Source: Selaginella tamariscina (taxonomy: Eukaryota > Streptophyta > Lycopodiopsida > Selaginellales > Selaginellaceae). Taken from it: a stretch of DNA of 64,000 nt. Shown piece after piece: positions 44,946 to 56,615 of the stretch (positions are counted from its first letter, which is position 1; every line of letters begins with the position of its first letter). The stretch lies in the NCBI GenBank assembly GCA_003024785.1, contig PUQB01000048.1, forward strand, positions 186,001 to 250,000, in the 5' to 3' direction. The notes beneath the pieces were generated by a model. It was not told the DNA's origin. It ran no database searches and worked only from the letters and a program-made list of their open reading frames with translations. Made by a program: the position numbers and the translations under genes.

Positions 44946-46288
44946 ATCCTCCCCCCATTAGCGAGTCCTTGTTCTCAAGGGTAGTATAACTTACTCAATT
45001 AGTCTTATATCATTAGCCTTGTACATCCATAAAGAATTTACTCGGGACTCGTTCCTTGTGAGTACTCTTTTTAATTGGCTAACATAAAACATTGGGTGCA
45101 CCCTCACTCCTTTTGGTAGCTATAGTCGATATGCCACCTTACCGATACGCTTCAAAATCTCATAAGGACATGAGTACCTAGGAGACAACTTATCATTGCA
45201 TCCCTTTCACAAGGCCACAATAGTGTTTTACCTTACATGTGTGGCAAATACCACTTGAAGATATACATAATTTCCCACTTAGAACTCTTGGAAGCTTCTG
45301 TGCTCATTAACAAACTTAATAGTTCGACTTTGAGCTATTTGTAAGTTTTTCTTACACAAATTATAAATGTTCTCAAGTTCAACACTCAAATTTGTAACTT
45401 CCTCATCCATGTTGCCATGGGCCTTCTTACTTAATAACCCCAACTCAAAAGCTGTCTTGGAATGCCATTCAAACATAACATAATACAAACTCATCCCAAT
45501 CCCAATGTGTTGGCTATTATTATAAGCAAACTCGAGTAATGAAATATACTTATCCCACTGGCGTTCCTTCTGGTTAATAGTGCACCTTAGCATATCTTCT
45601 AGAACATGGTTTACCTTCTCTGTTTGCCCATTTATTTCAGGATGATCTCCACTAAACAACTTAAGTTTCACTTTCATGCACTTAGAAAAACCTCTTCAAA
45701 AGTTAAAAGTGAACTTGGAGTCCCGAACACTTACAATATCATCTGAGGATCCATGGATAGGAAATAAATGTTGTAAATACATTGTAGCCAGCTCTGATGC
45801 ATTCACATTCTTCCCTAAGAGAATTAATTTGACAAACTTTGTCAACCTATCCACAATGATCCACACATGTTCACTCTACCTTTGTGTCCTTGGCAAATGA
45901 ATGATAAAGTCCATAAAGATACTGCCCCATCGCATGTCTAGAATAGGCAATGGTACTAATAGCCCACCTAGTTTCTCCCTAGGCACCTTTACTTACTAAC
46001 ACTTGTCACAAGTCCTGTAGTACTATATGATATCAACTTTCATATTCCTCCAATAGAACCTCTTTTTAATCAACTCATACGTTTTCCTCCCCCCAAAATG
46101 ACCAACCTTTGGTTGATTAGTACCTGGCTGATCAAATGTCCACACGAGGAAGATATGTTGACACATGGCCATTGTAGTACAAAACTCCATCCTAAACTGA
46201 GAATGGTGGCTCTAGTTGTTTTGAGCTCTTGCACCTTTATGTCTTGTGCTTGAGCATGTTGAACTACATGGCTAAACTCATTGACCGT
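44946..46288 (-). mobile_element. GyD: minus-strand Ty3/gypsy integrase remnant
   Basis: Read on the minus strand, the integrase zinc-binding part (VGHFGGGKTYELIKK-like, about 46080-46110) comes first. The catalytic core follows, and then an open stretch at 45677-45279 with SGDHPEINGQTEKVNHVLED and LLEFAYNNSQH, the end of integrase. Gag, protease and reverse transcriptase are absent. It is cut at 46289 by the GyC 5' LTR. It is a broken fossil. Confidence 0.85.
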
Positions 46289-47010
46289 TGTCATGAGAAA
46301 AATTTGGACCATCACCTTGGTAGCCCTTAATATACATGTAGTGGACTAGTCTTCTACTAGTATTTATACGTCTTTATTTCACTTTATTATTCCCCTTCCT
46401 TATCCTTTCTTGCATAATCAAACTAGTCAACATTATTATGTTAATGCATATAGTTAGTGCTTGCTTTGACCATGCACATTTTCTTTGTCTTCTTCCATGC
46501 ACCTTCTTTGTCACTTTCCTAAGTCAAAGTTAAGTCACCTTCTTTATAACCTCACCATTTATGAGTCAAGTTAACCTTCTTCCATAACCCCCACCATTTA
46601 TGGGTCAAACCCACCTTCTTTTATAACCCCCTACCATTATTCTTATGTAACCCATCTTACACCCTCTTTTACACCCTACCCTACCTACATGCATTCTTTA
46701 TATTATTTTGGATATATAAGGAATCAAGGCTTAAGGGTTTGAGACACATTAGAATAGGATATAAAGAGAGTCTCTATTTTCTTTTTTCTTTTCTTACTTT
46801 GTAAATAGGTGTGATGACATTATTTATTGTGTCTTATGATGAAATATAAAATTAGTTAGTGTATCTTTTGTCATGAGTTTCATCTCATGTTTTCCTTTCC
46901 TTTCTTTCTTTTATTCATGTGTGTGATCATTAGCAAGGACTACTACGATGCGCTATCACTAAAGCCATCAAGTCCCGAACATATGAATTCTCAATGATTT
47001 TCCTTCGACA
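46289..47010 (+). repeat. 5' LTR of GyC
   Basis: It starts TGTCATGAGAAAAATTTGGA and ends TTTTCCTTCGACA. It carries repeated ACCTTCTTCCATAACCCCCA-like units and a TATA-like GGATATATAAGG near 46710. A candidate primer-binding site, TGGTGCGGTGAGC, follows at about 47017; I cannot assign its tRNA. Confidence 0.87.
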
Positions 47011-47051
47011 TGTTTTTGGTGCGGTGAGCGGAATGCTAATGTGCATTGTTT

Positions 47052-47474
47052 ATGAATGAGCCTGAGCGTCCTTTCTGGAGAAGGTTCTTTCAACTTTCAA
47101 GGTCTCTTCAAAATCAAATATTGAAGTGTTGTTTTGAGCATCCACATGGGTTTGCTTTAAATAACAAGTTGGTGGTCATTCAAGCGTGGGGATTTGAAGA
47201 ATTCAAGTTTGGAATACAACTTGCAATTGCGAATGTGCTTTTGAGGAGGCGAGAGGTGAATCGAGCATGGATCAAGATTTGGCACCCATGTGATAGTGGT
47301 GATATCGATGAGGCACATCGTTTGTGTATGGATCTTCCATACATTGATCCTCACATCGCAGTCGTGACAATATCTCGTTGGATTCATCCAAGTCTTTGGG
47401 AATCTTGTGGAGTGTGGAGTTTGGTGAAGCAAGAGTATTGCGCGCGTTGTGAGAGGTTCGGTTGTGCTTGTTAA
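47052..47474 (+). pseudogene. GyC 5' ORF of unknown function
   Basis: This is an open stretch of about 140 residues immediately after the 5' LTR, starting MNEPERPFWRRFFQLSRSL. It is rich in aromatic residues and ends with the cysteine cluster YCARCERFGCAC, a possible zinc site. I recognise no family. It overlaps the start of the RNase H frame, so the two may have formed one translation unit by a mechanism I cannot see. Confidence 0.5.
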
Positions 47475-47929
47475 TGTGGCAAGTCAACTTTGATGGAGCA
47501 TACAAGCCAAAGAAGCAAGTTGCGAGTGTAGGGGTCGTGCTAACTGATCCAGTAGGGAAGCGAATCAAAATTTCTGAGCCAACTTCTAGTGCTAATTCTT
47601 GCAATCAAGCGGAGTATTCTGCATTGATTCGAGGATTGAAGGAGGCAAGGAAACAAGGAGCGAAAAACGTGGTTGCGATTGGTGACTCTAAGTTGGTGGT
47701 GAACCAAGTGCAAGGTCAGTGGAAAGTGAGAAAGCCTGAGTTGTTGGTGCTTTCTGAGCGTGTTCAAGATCTCAAAAGGGGATTCGACACTTTTGAGATA
47801 AAGCACGTTCCTCGAAGAGAGAATCTAGAGGCTGACGAGCTTGCACAGAGGGGGGCATTGCCTCGTCAAAGTGACGTCTCTTCATCTACTTGTAATCAGG
47901 TGAAACCTTTGCCATTTTTACACTTGTAA
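47474..47929 (+). pseudogene. GyC additional RNase H (archaeal/plant RNase HI type), upstream of gag
   Basis: The domain spans about 130 residues. The four acidic active-site positions of the RNase H fold are visible: Asp in VNFDGAYKP, Glu in CNQAEYSALI, Asp in AIGDSKLVV and Asp in ENLEADELAQRG. This type of RNase H cuts RNA in RNA-DNA hybrids. In Tat-type Ty3 elements a second RNase H is known, but it follows reverse transcriptase; here it lies before gag, whose frame starts three bases after this one ends. It is part of a fossil element. Confidence 0.82.
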
Positions 47930-47931
47930 AG

Positions 47932-49581
47932 ATGGTGTCTATTCCAGTATATCATGGTCTGCAAAATGAGGATGCAGATCGGTATTTACGTTCATTTAAG
48001 CGAGCATGCATTTCGAATGGAGATAGAAGTTCTACCACTTGGGCAGAACTTCTACCATCCTTTTTGGAGGATGGAGCATTGAAGTGGTTTGAACGTCAAA
48101 CTAGTGATGTTAAGGCTAGTTGGGAGAGGTTGAGTGAGGCTTTTCTAGGAGAGTATGGAAAGCCAGAGACATTGGATGAGGTCATGAAGCAATTGGATCA
48201 ATTGAGGCAAAGTGAAGAAGAGAGTGTCAAGGCATTCAGTGAGCGTGTGTTGGAACTCCAATGTAAGCTACGAAGTGGTTTGGGAGTGGAGGCCTCCGAA
48301 GGACAGGAGGATGCATCCAAGGAGTCCAAACCAGCTGTGGGGATAGATGCATTGGTGTTCAACAAGTTTCTTACTGGATTGAAGCCGGTATTACGCCAGA
48401 AGGTAAAGAACAAAGAGCCTAGTAACTTGCAGGAAGCTGTGAAGATTGCTATGAAAAAGGAGGCACTTCTCATGGATCCTGATGAAGCCTCAATCTCAAC
48501 GGTAGCACCACAACCAAGGTTGGCACCAATTCTACAAACACCCCAAGTTGTGATTCCTGCAACCGTTCCAGTCAAATCATCTGAGTTGGAGAGTAGTATT
48601 GCCAAATTAACTTCAGATCTCAACGAACTCAAGTTGCATTTGCTTCAAGCAAAGCCAACAGGACCAAAACCTCCAAGGCCACCTAGGGATCGAGCTAATG
48701 TCACTTGTTACATTTGTAAACAACAAGGTCACTATGCCACTGAATGTCAACAACCACGACCACAGGTGACATGTTTTACATGTAAACAGGTGGGACACTA
48801 TGCAAATGAGTGTCCTCAGAAACCTCAATCAACTCCTGCACCACAACAGAGGGACCAACCTAGTGTTCATTTGGTGGAGTTAACAACCGAGCAAGGTGAC
48901 TTGGATCTCTTAGGTCTTAAGAGAGCCAGAGGGGAGCAACAAGTGGAGCAACCTGAACAAGTGGAGACACGTGCAAGCAAGAAGAAAAGGAAGGAAGGTA
49001 CCAAGCCACGACGTAAGGTTGGTATACAGGATATGGGGATTGGCAAGGGGCAGAAGGAATATTCAATTGTCGAGGATCTAGGAGATACTCGTGCCAACAT
49101 TACAGTTGCACAATTATTGTCAAAATGCCCAAGCTTGAGGAGAGAGCTTCGACAAGGGATTAGTACTCGTGCAAAGAAGGTACGTCCTAGTGGTGAGGAT
49201 GAGGTGATGCGAAATGTACAAGTGATAACAAGAGAATCCAATACGAATGCCGTGGCACCAATTGTGGATGTGGTAGTAGATGGAATGCGTGTGCAACGTG
49301 TTTTAGTAGATGGTGGTGCAGAGATCAATGTCATGAGTAGCTGGTTGATGGAGAAACTTGGTCTCAAGTGCAACCAACCATCGAATTGGAGGATTAGGGT
49401 GGCAGATGATCGACGTGTCAAGCCAGTTGGAATGATTATTGACTTGCCGATCACAGTGCACGGGATAACTACCTCTATAGATGTGCATGTCATGCAACTA
49501 CGACGGGATGCACATGGTTATCCTATGATCTTGGGTCGACCTTGGCTTTATAAGGTTGATGCTAAGAATTATTGGTTGTAG
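47932..49581 (+). pseudogene. GyC gag and protease
   Basis: The stretch of about 549 residues starts MVSIPVYHGLQNEDADRYLR, with the Ty3 gag domain (LEDGALKWFERQ). It has two CCHC knuckles (CYICKQQGHYATEC about 48710, CFTCKQVGHYANEC about 48774), a basic region and a protease-like segment (VLVDGGAEINVMSS about 49306, MILGRPWLY near the end). It belongs to an old inactive element. Confidence 0.9.
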
Positions 49582-49627
49582 ATGAGGAGTCATCTTTCAG
49601 TGAGGAATATGATCTAGTAATAGTGAG

Positions 49628-51540
49628 GTGACAACCTCAGATTCTAAGAGTGAGCAAGAGGAGAAGGAATTGTATGCCCTCAAGGCAATTCCTAAGGTTG
49701 CTACGCGTGTGGAGCCTCACAATAGACATGAGGTCTATGATCAACAACTCACCCAGGAGCAGGGGGCTCAAGGAGGGGTAGTAGGGGTTGTTGAAAAGGG
49801 GCAGGAAGCAAGTAGTGGCAACAAGTTTGAGGCAAAGGAAGTGGAGCGACGAGCTCTTTTGGAGAAGATGCTTAGTTCAAGTTTGACTCCTGAGGAGAAG
49901 GAGCAATACATGAGCATGCTATTGAAGTTCCCCAAGTTGTTTGCGACATCATATGAGGAGCTTCGTCAAGTAGATATTGTGCAACATGAGATCCCACTTA
50001 AACCATGTATGAAGGGTGGCACAAAAGGCTTATAGGATGGATCCTTTGAAACAGAGCATAATTTATGAGGAGCTACAACGTTCAGATTTCATTTTTAAGG
50101 TGGAAACGTCAAATTGGGTTTCTCTTGTGGTGGATGGTAAGTGGCGAGTTTGTGCCAACTTCAAACGATTAAATGATGGCACACATCGAGATCATCACCC
50201 CATTCCTTTCATGGATGAGATACTGGATGAAGTGACAGGGCATGAGATGTACACATTTTGTGATGGCTACTTGGGTATTTCCAAGTCAGGATTCGAGAAG
50301 AGGACAAGTTGAAGACCACCTTCACCACACCATGGGGAACCTTTGCGTATAGGGTGATGCAGTTTGGACTCACAAATGCTCAGCAACGTTTCAACGATTG
50401 ATGAACAAGGTGTTTGAACCATATCTTGGTTCATTCATTAGGGTTTACCTCGATGACTTTTGCATTATAGCGATAGGATGAGCCACTTGGAGAAGGTACA
50501 ACTAGCATTCCAGAGGATAGATGATGCAAAAGGATGCTTAAACCCGAAAAAATGACAATTTAGTACTAAGGGCACCTTAGTAGGACATGTGATCTCAAAG
50601 GATGACATTGAGCCAAGTCAAGACAAGGTGGACAAGCTACTCATGTTGCCAACTCCGACTTGTGTCAAGGAGGTACGAAAGTTTGTAGGGTTGGCAGGGT
50701 ACTATCGTAGATTTGTGGAGGGATTTGCAGAGATGGCATAGTCATTGAACCAGCTACTTCGTAAGGGAGTTGCATTTCAATGGACTTCTTCATGCCAAGC
50801 ATCATTTGAGAGGCTTAAGATCGCACTAAGTTCACATCTGATTCTGGTGGCACCTAAATGGGAGGAGTTATTTTATGTCAATCTCAGCGTTGGAGAAGTT
50901 TCAATCACTGTGATCCTGATACAGAAGGGGAGAAGCAGATACTTGTTTCCTATTTATTGTAGGAAGGCAATTACAAGGGCCAAAGCTCAACTACCCATTG
51001 TTGGAGAAGCAAGCAGCAGCAATCATATATGCAGTGGAGAAGTTCAAGCATTACTTGTGGGGCGCCACTTTGTTTTCCTCATCAACAATGCAACACTTAA
51101 GTACATTGCCAATAAGCCTGGGCTCACAGGGAAGTTTTCTAGGTGGATCACGACCTTGGCTGAGTATGATTTTGAGTTTCAACATGAGAAGAGCACAAGA
51201 GCGGGTTTAGCAGAAATGTTGGACCAAGGTGACATTGAGAAGTTCCATTATCTCTTGGAAGTTTGTGCTCTTTCACCCGACATGGAGGATTATCAAGAAG
51301 TCTACAATTTCTTGATGGATGGGAAGTTTCCAGAAGGATGTACAACAACCCAGAAGAAGACGATCATGCGACAATCTCGACCTTATATGGTAATGGGTGA
51401 GCTACTTTATAGGATAGGGCGAGATGGTGTGCTTCGACGAGCGGTGGGTCGTCAGAGAGAAAACAGATCATGGAGCAATGCCATGAAGGATTTTGCGGTG
51501 GACACTTCTCACACGACTACACTTCCAAGAAGATAGTCAA
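49628..51540 (+). pseudogene. GyC reverse transcriptase and RNase H region
   Basis: Blocks typical of Ty3 reverse transcriptase (WRVCANFKRLN about 50142, RVYLDDF-like active site near 50445, KFVGLAGYYRRFVEGFAE about 50680) are followed by an RNase H region (about 50800-51230). The frame changes several times; it is a fossil. Confidence 0.82.
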
Positions 51541-52530
51541 TGCAGGATATTATTGGCCGACCCTCTTCAAGGATGTTAAGGAGTGGTGTCGGACTTGCCA
51601 GGTTTGTCAGACTTTTGGAAGAAGAGTGCTGTACAAGGGACCTTTGCATCCTATTTTACCAACATGTCCATTTGAGAAGTGGGGAATAGACTTTGTTGGT
51701 CCCTTGCCAGTGGCTTCTTCACAAAAGAGATACATTATTGTGGGTACTGACTATCTCACAAGGTGGGTGGAAGCAGTCTTGTTCGAACTTGTACCAAGGA
51801 GGTCGCAACAAATTTCATCATCCAGAACATTATCACCAGGTTTGGGTGCCCATTAGAGATAGTAACAATCAGGGTTCTCATTTCTGCAATGAAGTGGTGG
51901 AGCTTCTTCTTTCTCAATTGTCCATCACACGGCGACAATCAACAAGTTATTACCCTCAAGCTAATGGACTGGTGGAATGAACGAATGGAGTGTTGTGCAA
52001 TATATTAGCTAAGCTTGTGGATCATAAGAAGGATTGGGACAAGTGGTTAGCGAGCACTTTGGGCTTTCAGGACAACACACAAAGTTGCTACCAGTACACA
52101 CCATTTCAATTAGTTTATGGTATAAAGCAATACTCCCAATTGAGCTGGAGATACCAAGCTTGCGTCTAACATTGAAGCATGGGCTTGGAGATGGTGAGGA
52201 TTTGCAAGCAAGGTTGGTTTAGTTGGAGAGCATGGATGAATCACGAAGACAAGCCTTGCAACTTGTGGAGGCAATGCAGCAAAGTGGAAGGCCAAATTCG
52301 ATAAGAAGATTCGAGAACGACCACTCCAGGTGGGTGATTTAGTGATGCGATATGATAGTCATTGGATAAGACCTTCTCAAAGAAGTTCTTACCAAGATGG
52401 GATGGACCTTTCATCATTGTGGAGGTTTATAAGAATGGGTCATATCTTTTAGCAAACTTGGATGGAGAACAGCATGGCACACGGGTTAATGGTTACAGGT
52501 TGAAGCACTTTCATGTTCGGCAATAGCTAT
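51470..52530 (+). pseudogene. GyC integrase region
   Basis: Integrase zinc-binding part (EGFCGGHFSHDYTSKKI to CRTCQVCQTFGRR, about 51480-51630) and core (KWGIDFVGPLPVASSQKRYI, about 51678). The tail ends VNGYRLKHF at about 52508, with no chromodomain. It is broken. Confidence 0.85.
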
Positions 52531-52585
52531 GAGTTTTCAAACAACCCGCATCGCATGGCAATGTGTGTTGTTTGGGTGGGATTTA

Positions 52586-53323
52586 TGTCACGGGAAAATT
52601 TGGACCATCACCTTGGTAGCCCTTGGTATGCATGTAGTGGACTAGTCTTCTACTCGTATTATACTAGTCTTCTACTCGTATTATACGTCTACATTTCACT
52701 TTACTATTCACTTCTTTGTCTTTTCTTGCATGGTTAAACTAGTCAACATTATTATGTTAATCCATATGATTAGTGCCTGCTTTGACCATGCACATTTCTT
52801 TGTCTTCTTCTATGCACCTTCCTAGTCACTTTCCTAAGTCAAAGTCAAGTCAACCTTCTTCCATAACCCCCATCATTTATGGGTCAACCCACCTTCTTCC
52901 ATAACCCCCATTTTTCATAACTCCTACCATTATTCTTATGTAACCCCATCTTACACCCTTTCTTACACCCCTACCCTACCCTACATGCATTCTTTATATA
53001 TTTTGGGTATATAAGGAACCAAGGCTCAAGGTTTGAGAGATATAGGACACATATAGATATAAAGATATAAAGCAGAGTCTCTAGTTTCTTCTTTTCTTTT
53101 TTACTTTGTAAATAAGTGTGATGACATTATTTGTGTGTGTTTTTATGATGAAATATAAAAATTAGTTAGTGTATCTTTTGTGTCATGAGTTTCATCTATG
53201 TTTTCCCTTTCTTTTTTATTCTTTTATCATGTGTGTGATCATTAGCAAGGACTACTACGATGCACTATCACTAAAGCCATCAAGTCCCGAACATCCGAGT
53301 CCCCGAATGATTTTCCTTTGATA
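52586..53323 (+). repeat. 3' LTR of GyC
   Basis: It starts TGTCACGGGAAAATTTGGAC after a G-rich polypurine-like run and ends TTTTCCTTTGATA. A TCTTCTACTCGTATTATAC unit is doubled near 52650-52690 compared with the 5' LTR. Confidence 0.87.
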
Positions 53324-54010
53324 GCGGCAATTCAGAAGGAAGGCCGAATGAAGGAGTGGGAGACGTACAATGGGTACTAATTGACGGTGGTTTGACCATC
53401 GTCAAACCGCCAGCCGGAGCGAACGAGTGATGGGACGGAGTGCCGAGCATGGAAGGTACTGCAAGTATGAACTGACTGTGACAGCTGTTAGGCAGCAGCT
53501 GTAATCAGGCGAAGATTCAATTGTCTGGATCAACTACCAAAGGTGCTTAGGACAACACGCGTGAGGGAGGCGCATAAATGTGATAGATAGGACTCTCACA
53601 TGGCAGCAGACTAGTGAGAGAGTGCCACTTGTACCTAGGGTCTAGCGCTAGGTGACCCCTATATAAGCAGAAAGGTTGGTAGTGGGTCGGGTCCTTGTAG
53701 TGGAGTTTTCGTCTTGTATCTCTCTCCACCTCCCTGAGGTAGTTTGTACTCAGGCAGGCACTATATATAAAATACATGTTCCTTCTGTTCACCATCTTTT
53801 CGGTGATTCTTCTCTTGCTCTGCTCCTAGGCCCAACAACTCACTACCACCAAGCGGCAACATTGCTCTAGGAGAACTCTCCCACCCCTGTACACAGACCC
53901 TCGTGACGTCCGAGTACAGGCCATTCAGCACCTTCTAGTACTCCCAAGGTAAGGAGCTTTTTAGCTAAGCCGAATCTCATAATCGAGCAGTACCATAAGT
54001 TATTGGCGGA
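53324..54010 (+). other. Unclassified stretch with TATA-like motifs, possibly an LTR piece
   Basis: There is no credible coding. CCCCTATATAAGCAG near 53658 and CTATATATAAAATAC near 53762 look like TATA boxes. The inverted pair GGTTTGACCATCGTCAAACC near 53390 can fold. It could be an LTR of another element, but I find no second copy in the window. Confidence 0.35.
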
Positions 54011-55660
54011 AGGGGACGCTGTTGACACCAACCACTATAACATCAAAATATGGGAGAAGTTCAAACACACGCGATTCGTGTGAGAACTCTTGGGTGACCA
54101 CAAAGAGCTACTACAGGAAAGAACAATGTGCAGACTACCGGTAAGTAAATTGTCTTGACGGGATTTATCTTGCCAATATATTAATCTGTCTCTTTTTTTC
54201 AGAGAGTTGAAGAAATTACAGCAGTTGATTTTGCCCATGTGGACGGAAAGGAAACACCCTTTTTGATGATATTAATCTCTTGCCTCGAGGATAAGATCTT
54301 TGCCAAATGGTTGGGGATTATGGAATCATTTGCAAAAGAAACACTAAAGAAGAAGCAAACAAGTGAGAAGGGGAGCCCTCAAAGAACTCTACAAAGAAAC
54401 CCAGTAAGACGCCGAAGGCTAAGTCTGTTCAATCTACAAAGGATGTAGACAACAATTTCAAGCTCACATGGTTGAAGCCTTTAAATAGAACAACGATGGA
54501 GGAGATGGAAGTCTTAGCTGATTTAGTGATTGATGGCAAACTACAGATTAATAATAGCAGCCCTACCTCTCCTTTTCATGTCAAGGTAATGGAGTTGAAG
54601 ACGATCAGGCACTTCAAGAAGTGGTTGGGAATACACTACCCACAAATTGGGTTGGACCTCGGCCTCAACATACAAAGAGGTAAGCAAATATTTGCATGTG
54701 ACACACGATGTTATGCTTATCAATGGGTGAAATCTATTGCACGCCAACGCTAAAAAGAGAACATTGTGATGACGCCTTCTCTTATGGCAGTCCAGCAGCG
54801 GAGAATCGAGTTGAACCTTATAAAGGAGGATGCTATGAATCACGACAAGCCCTACAAATGTTTGTTGTCGGATTCAGAGACTTTATGGGTAACATCACTG
54901 CTTGCAGGAAACCATTTTAATTATTCGTGATGGATCGGCAGTGTCAAAAAATCTTTCGACAGATAGGGCACTAGAGGATTTGGTGGAGAAACTTAGCCAT
55001 GCAAGCATGTACAAAGAAGGTATTTATTATTGAATTCATGCTTGCACTCTTGACTGATACTTACTTTTTCAGGTATTATTTCTTCATTTTGGCTCATGTC
55101 ACCGATACTTTTGCCTTCGTCTTCGCCAAGAAGAATAGACATCATTGGACAGGATTTTATATGAATGATGTTGATCCCAAGTGCATTGATACGGTTGTTC
55201 ACTTGGTTGTTAGGAATGCACTAAACAATTTTAAACTTCCAAATGACTGGCTAGGCATCTATTTGCACTCCAATGGGCTTGAACCTCCATCTGATACACC
55301 GATAGCTGAGAAGGACGTATTCAGCAATGTACGTTATCCAAACATTACAAGTCAGGTTGCATAGAGCATCGTCAACTTGATCAGGGGTCCTCACAATGAT
55401 GCATGGGTTTTTACTACTGCACTAGGGGATCCGTCTTGAAGGAGTGTTACCTTTGGGATATATGTGGGTTTGCTGTTGAAAAGGATAAGACCATGGTTGA
55501 GGACTTGAACAAGTGGATAGAGAGGTTCTCAACTGACTACCCAACAAAGCCATATAGGAGTATTTAAGAAAGTTCCCTCCCGAGAAGTGTGATAGCTCTG
55601 AAGAGGAATTTAGTTCAATGTCAGAGTCTGAGGACGATCTTTAATCAGATATTAGACTGG
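54010..55660 (+). pseudogene. Unrecognised spliced coding remnants
   Basis: Protein-like stretches: HYNIKIWEKFKHTRF (about 54035), VEEITAVDFAHVDGKETPF (after an intron with GTAAGT donor at about 54140 and TTTTTTCAG acceptor at about 54202), TWLKPLNRTTMEEMEVLADL (about 54460), HFKKWLGIHYPQIGLDLGL (about 54615), HDKPYKCLLSDSETLWVTSL (about 54835), AFVFAKKNRHHWTGFYMNDV (about 55115) and FAVEKDKTMVEDLNKWIERF (about 55470). They are in order on one strand but in several frames, with some stops, so the unit is a degenerate gene or transposon coding region. I cannot assign a family. KWLG recurs (54310 and 54630). Confidence 0.45.
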
Positions 55661-56096
55661 AAGTTATCTCAGGAGTATAGAACATTCACATACTCCATTA
55701 CCCATGCAAACATCAATAGAAGATATGGAAGATCATGAATGATCTTTCAAGCTTCTTCGCCTCACTCAGAAGGTAATAGCGAAGAAGAATTGTTAATGAG
55801 TTCTTAGAGTGACAAATAGTTGTAAATGAGTGTAACATAAAGCATTTTTGTATATTTCATTTATATTGTATAGAAAATAAATTCTCAAGGATTAATGAAG
55901 CTTTTAGTTCAAACATGGGTCACACATTAACAAGGTAAATAATATACCTTGATAATTACAAGGCCAACAAACTATCATTTTGCAAATGTAATGAAACAGT
56001 TAAGAACATGGATTTTCAACATTGTCATGAAGTAAAAGAGGGGTTTGGCAAAAATTTCTTGTGCCACATGTCAGAATGACAGAGTTCATGTAGGAA

Positions 56097-56615
56097 ATGA
56101 ATAATAATGCAGCTCAAGACATCCTTACCATGGGAACCACTTCAGTTTTTTCATCACCATTTTTATTGCCTTTAGTTCCTAAATCACTTTCTTCAGTGCC
56201 TGCAATATCTGAATCTTGTAAGGATGATGTACAAGTAAATGATAAAGGGATAAGCAACAATATAGTGTCAGTTGATAAATGTGGAAGGGACCAAACAAGT
56301 GAGTTGCAAAGCATTCAAGAGGCAACGCTACCCCCTGTTACCCATAGTCATATTGTGTTAGATGTCAATGGTGTTCTGCTTTATCAACAAAGGCCCGAGG
56401 ATGAGCCTTTATGCAGACCTAGTCTTATCACAGCTTATGTATTAACAAGGATGGCAACTCCTAACTGCATTCGTGAGAGTGTTAACTGGTGGCAACAACA
56501 TCAAGATATTGACCAAAATGATTCAATTAATCCGGAGAGTGATGACTTAGACAAAATGAGGAGATTTCTCTATATGATTAAGGAGAAAGTACTTATAAAT
56601 AAATTAATATATTGA
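56097..56615 (+). CDS. ORF with HAD/FCP1-like motif (partial)
   Basis: The 172-residue open frame starts MNNNAAQDILTMGTTSVF. It has a serine/proline-rich N-terminus and then SHIVLDVNGVLLYQQRPEDE (about 56350). LDVNGVL resembles motif I of plant FCP1/NIF-type HAD proteins, where LDLNGxL precedes a conserved RP. The expected remainder of the HAD fold is missing; the frame ends after KEKVLINKLIY. It is probably a fragment or one exon of a longer gene. The gene upstream is degenerate and gives no context. Confidence 0.45.
   Translation: MNNNAAQDILTMGTTSVFSSPFLLPLVPKSLSSVPAISESCKDDVQVNDKGISNNIVSVDKCGRDQTSELQSIQEATLPPVTHSHIVLDVNGVLLYQQRPEDEPLCRPSLITAYVLTRMATPNCIRESVNWWQQHQDIDQNDSINPESDDLDKMRRFLYMIKEKVLINKLIY

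Larger units (their letters stand above)
46289..53323 (+). mobile_element. GyC: Ty3/gypsy element of Athila/Tat-like type with 5' RNase H ORF
   Basis: Both LTRs are present (46289-47010 and 52586-53323). Internal order: an unknown ORF, an RNase H of archaeal/plant type, gag with two zinc knuckles, protease, reverse transcriptase, RNase H and integrase. The integrase ends VNGYRLKHF with no chromodomain, as in the Athila/Tat branch. By eye the two LTRs differ at roughly one base in ten, so the insertion is old. Gag and the 5' RNase H are open over long stretches; pol is broken in perhaps five to ten places. Flanking 5-mers differ (ACCGT and GCGGC), so no target duplication is seen. Confidence 0.88.
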
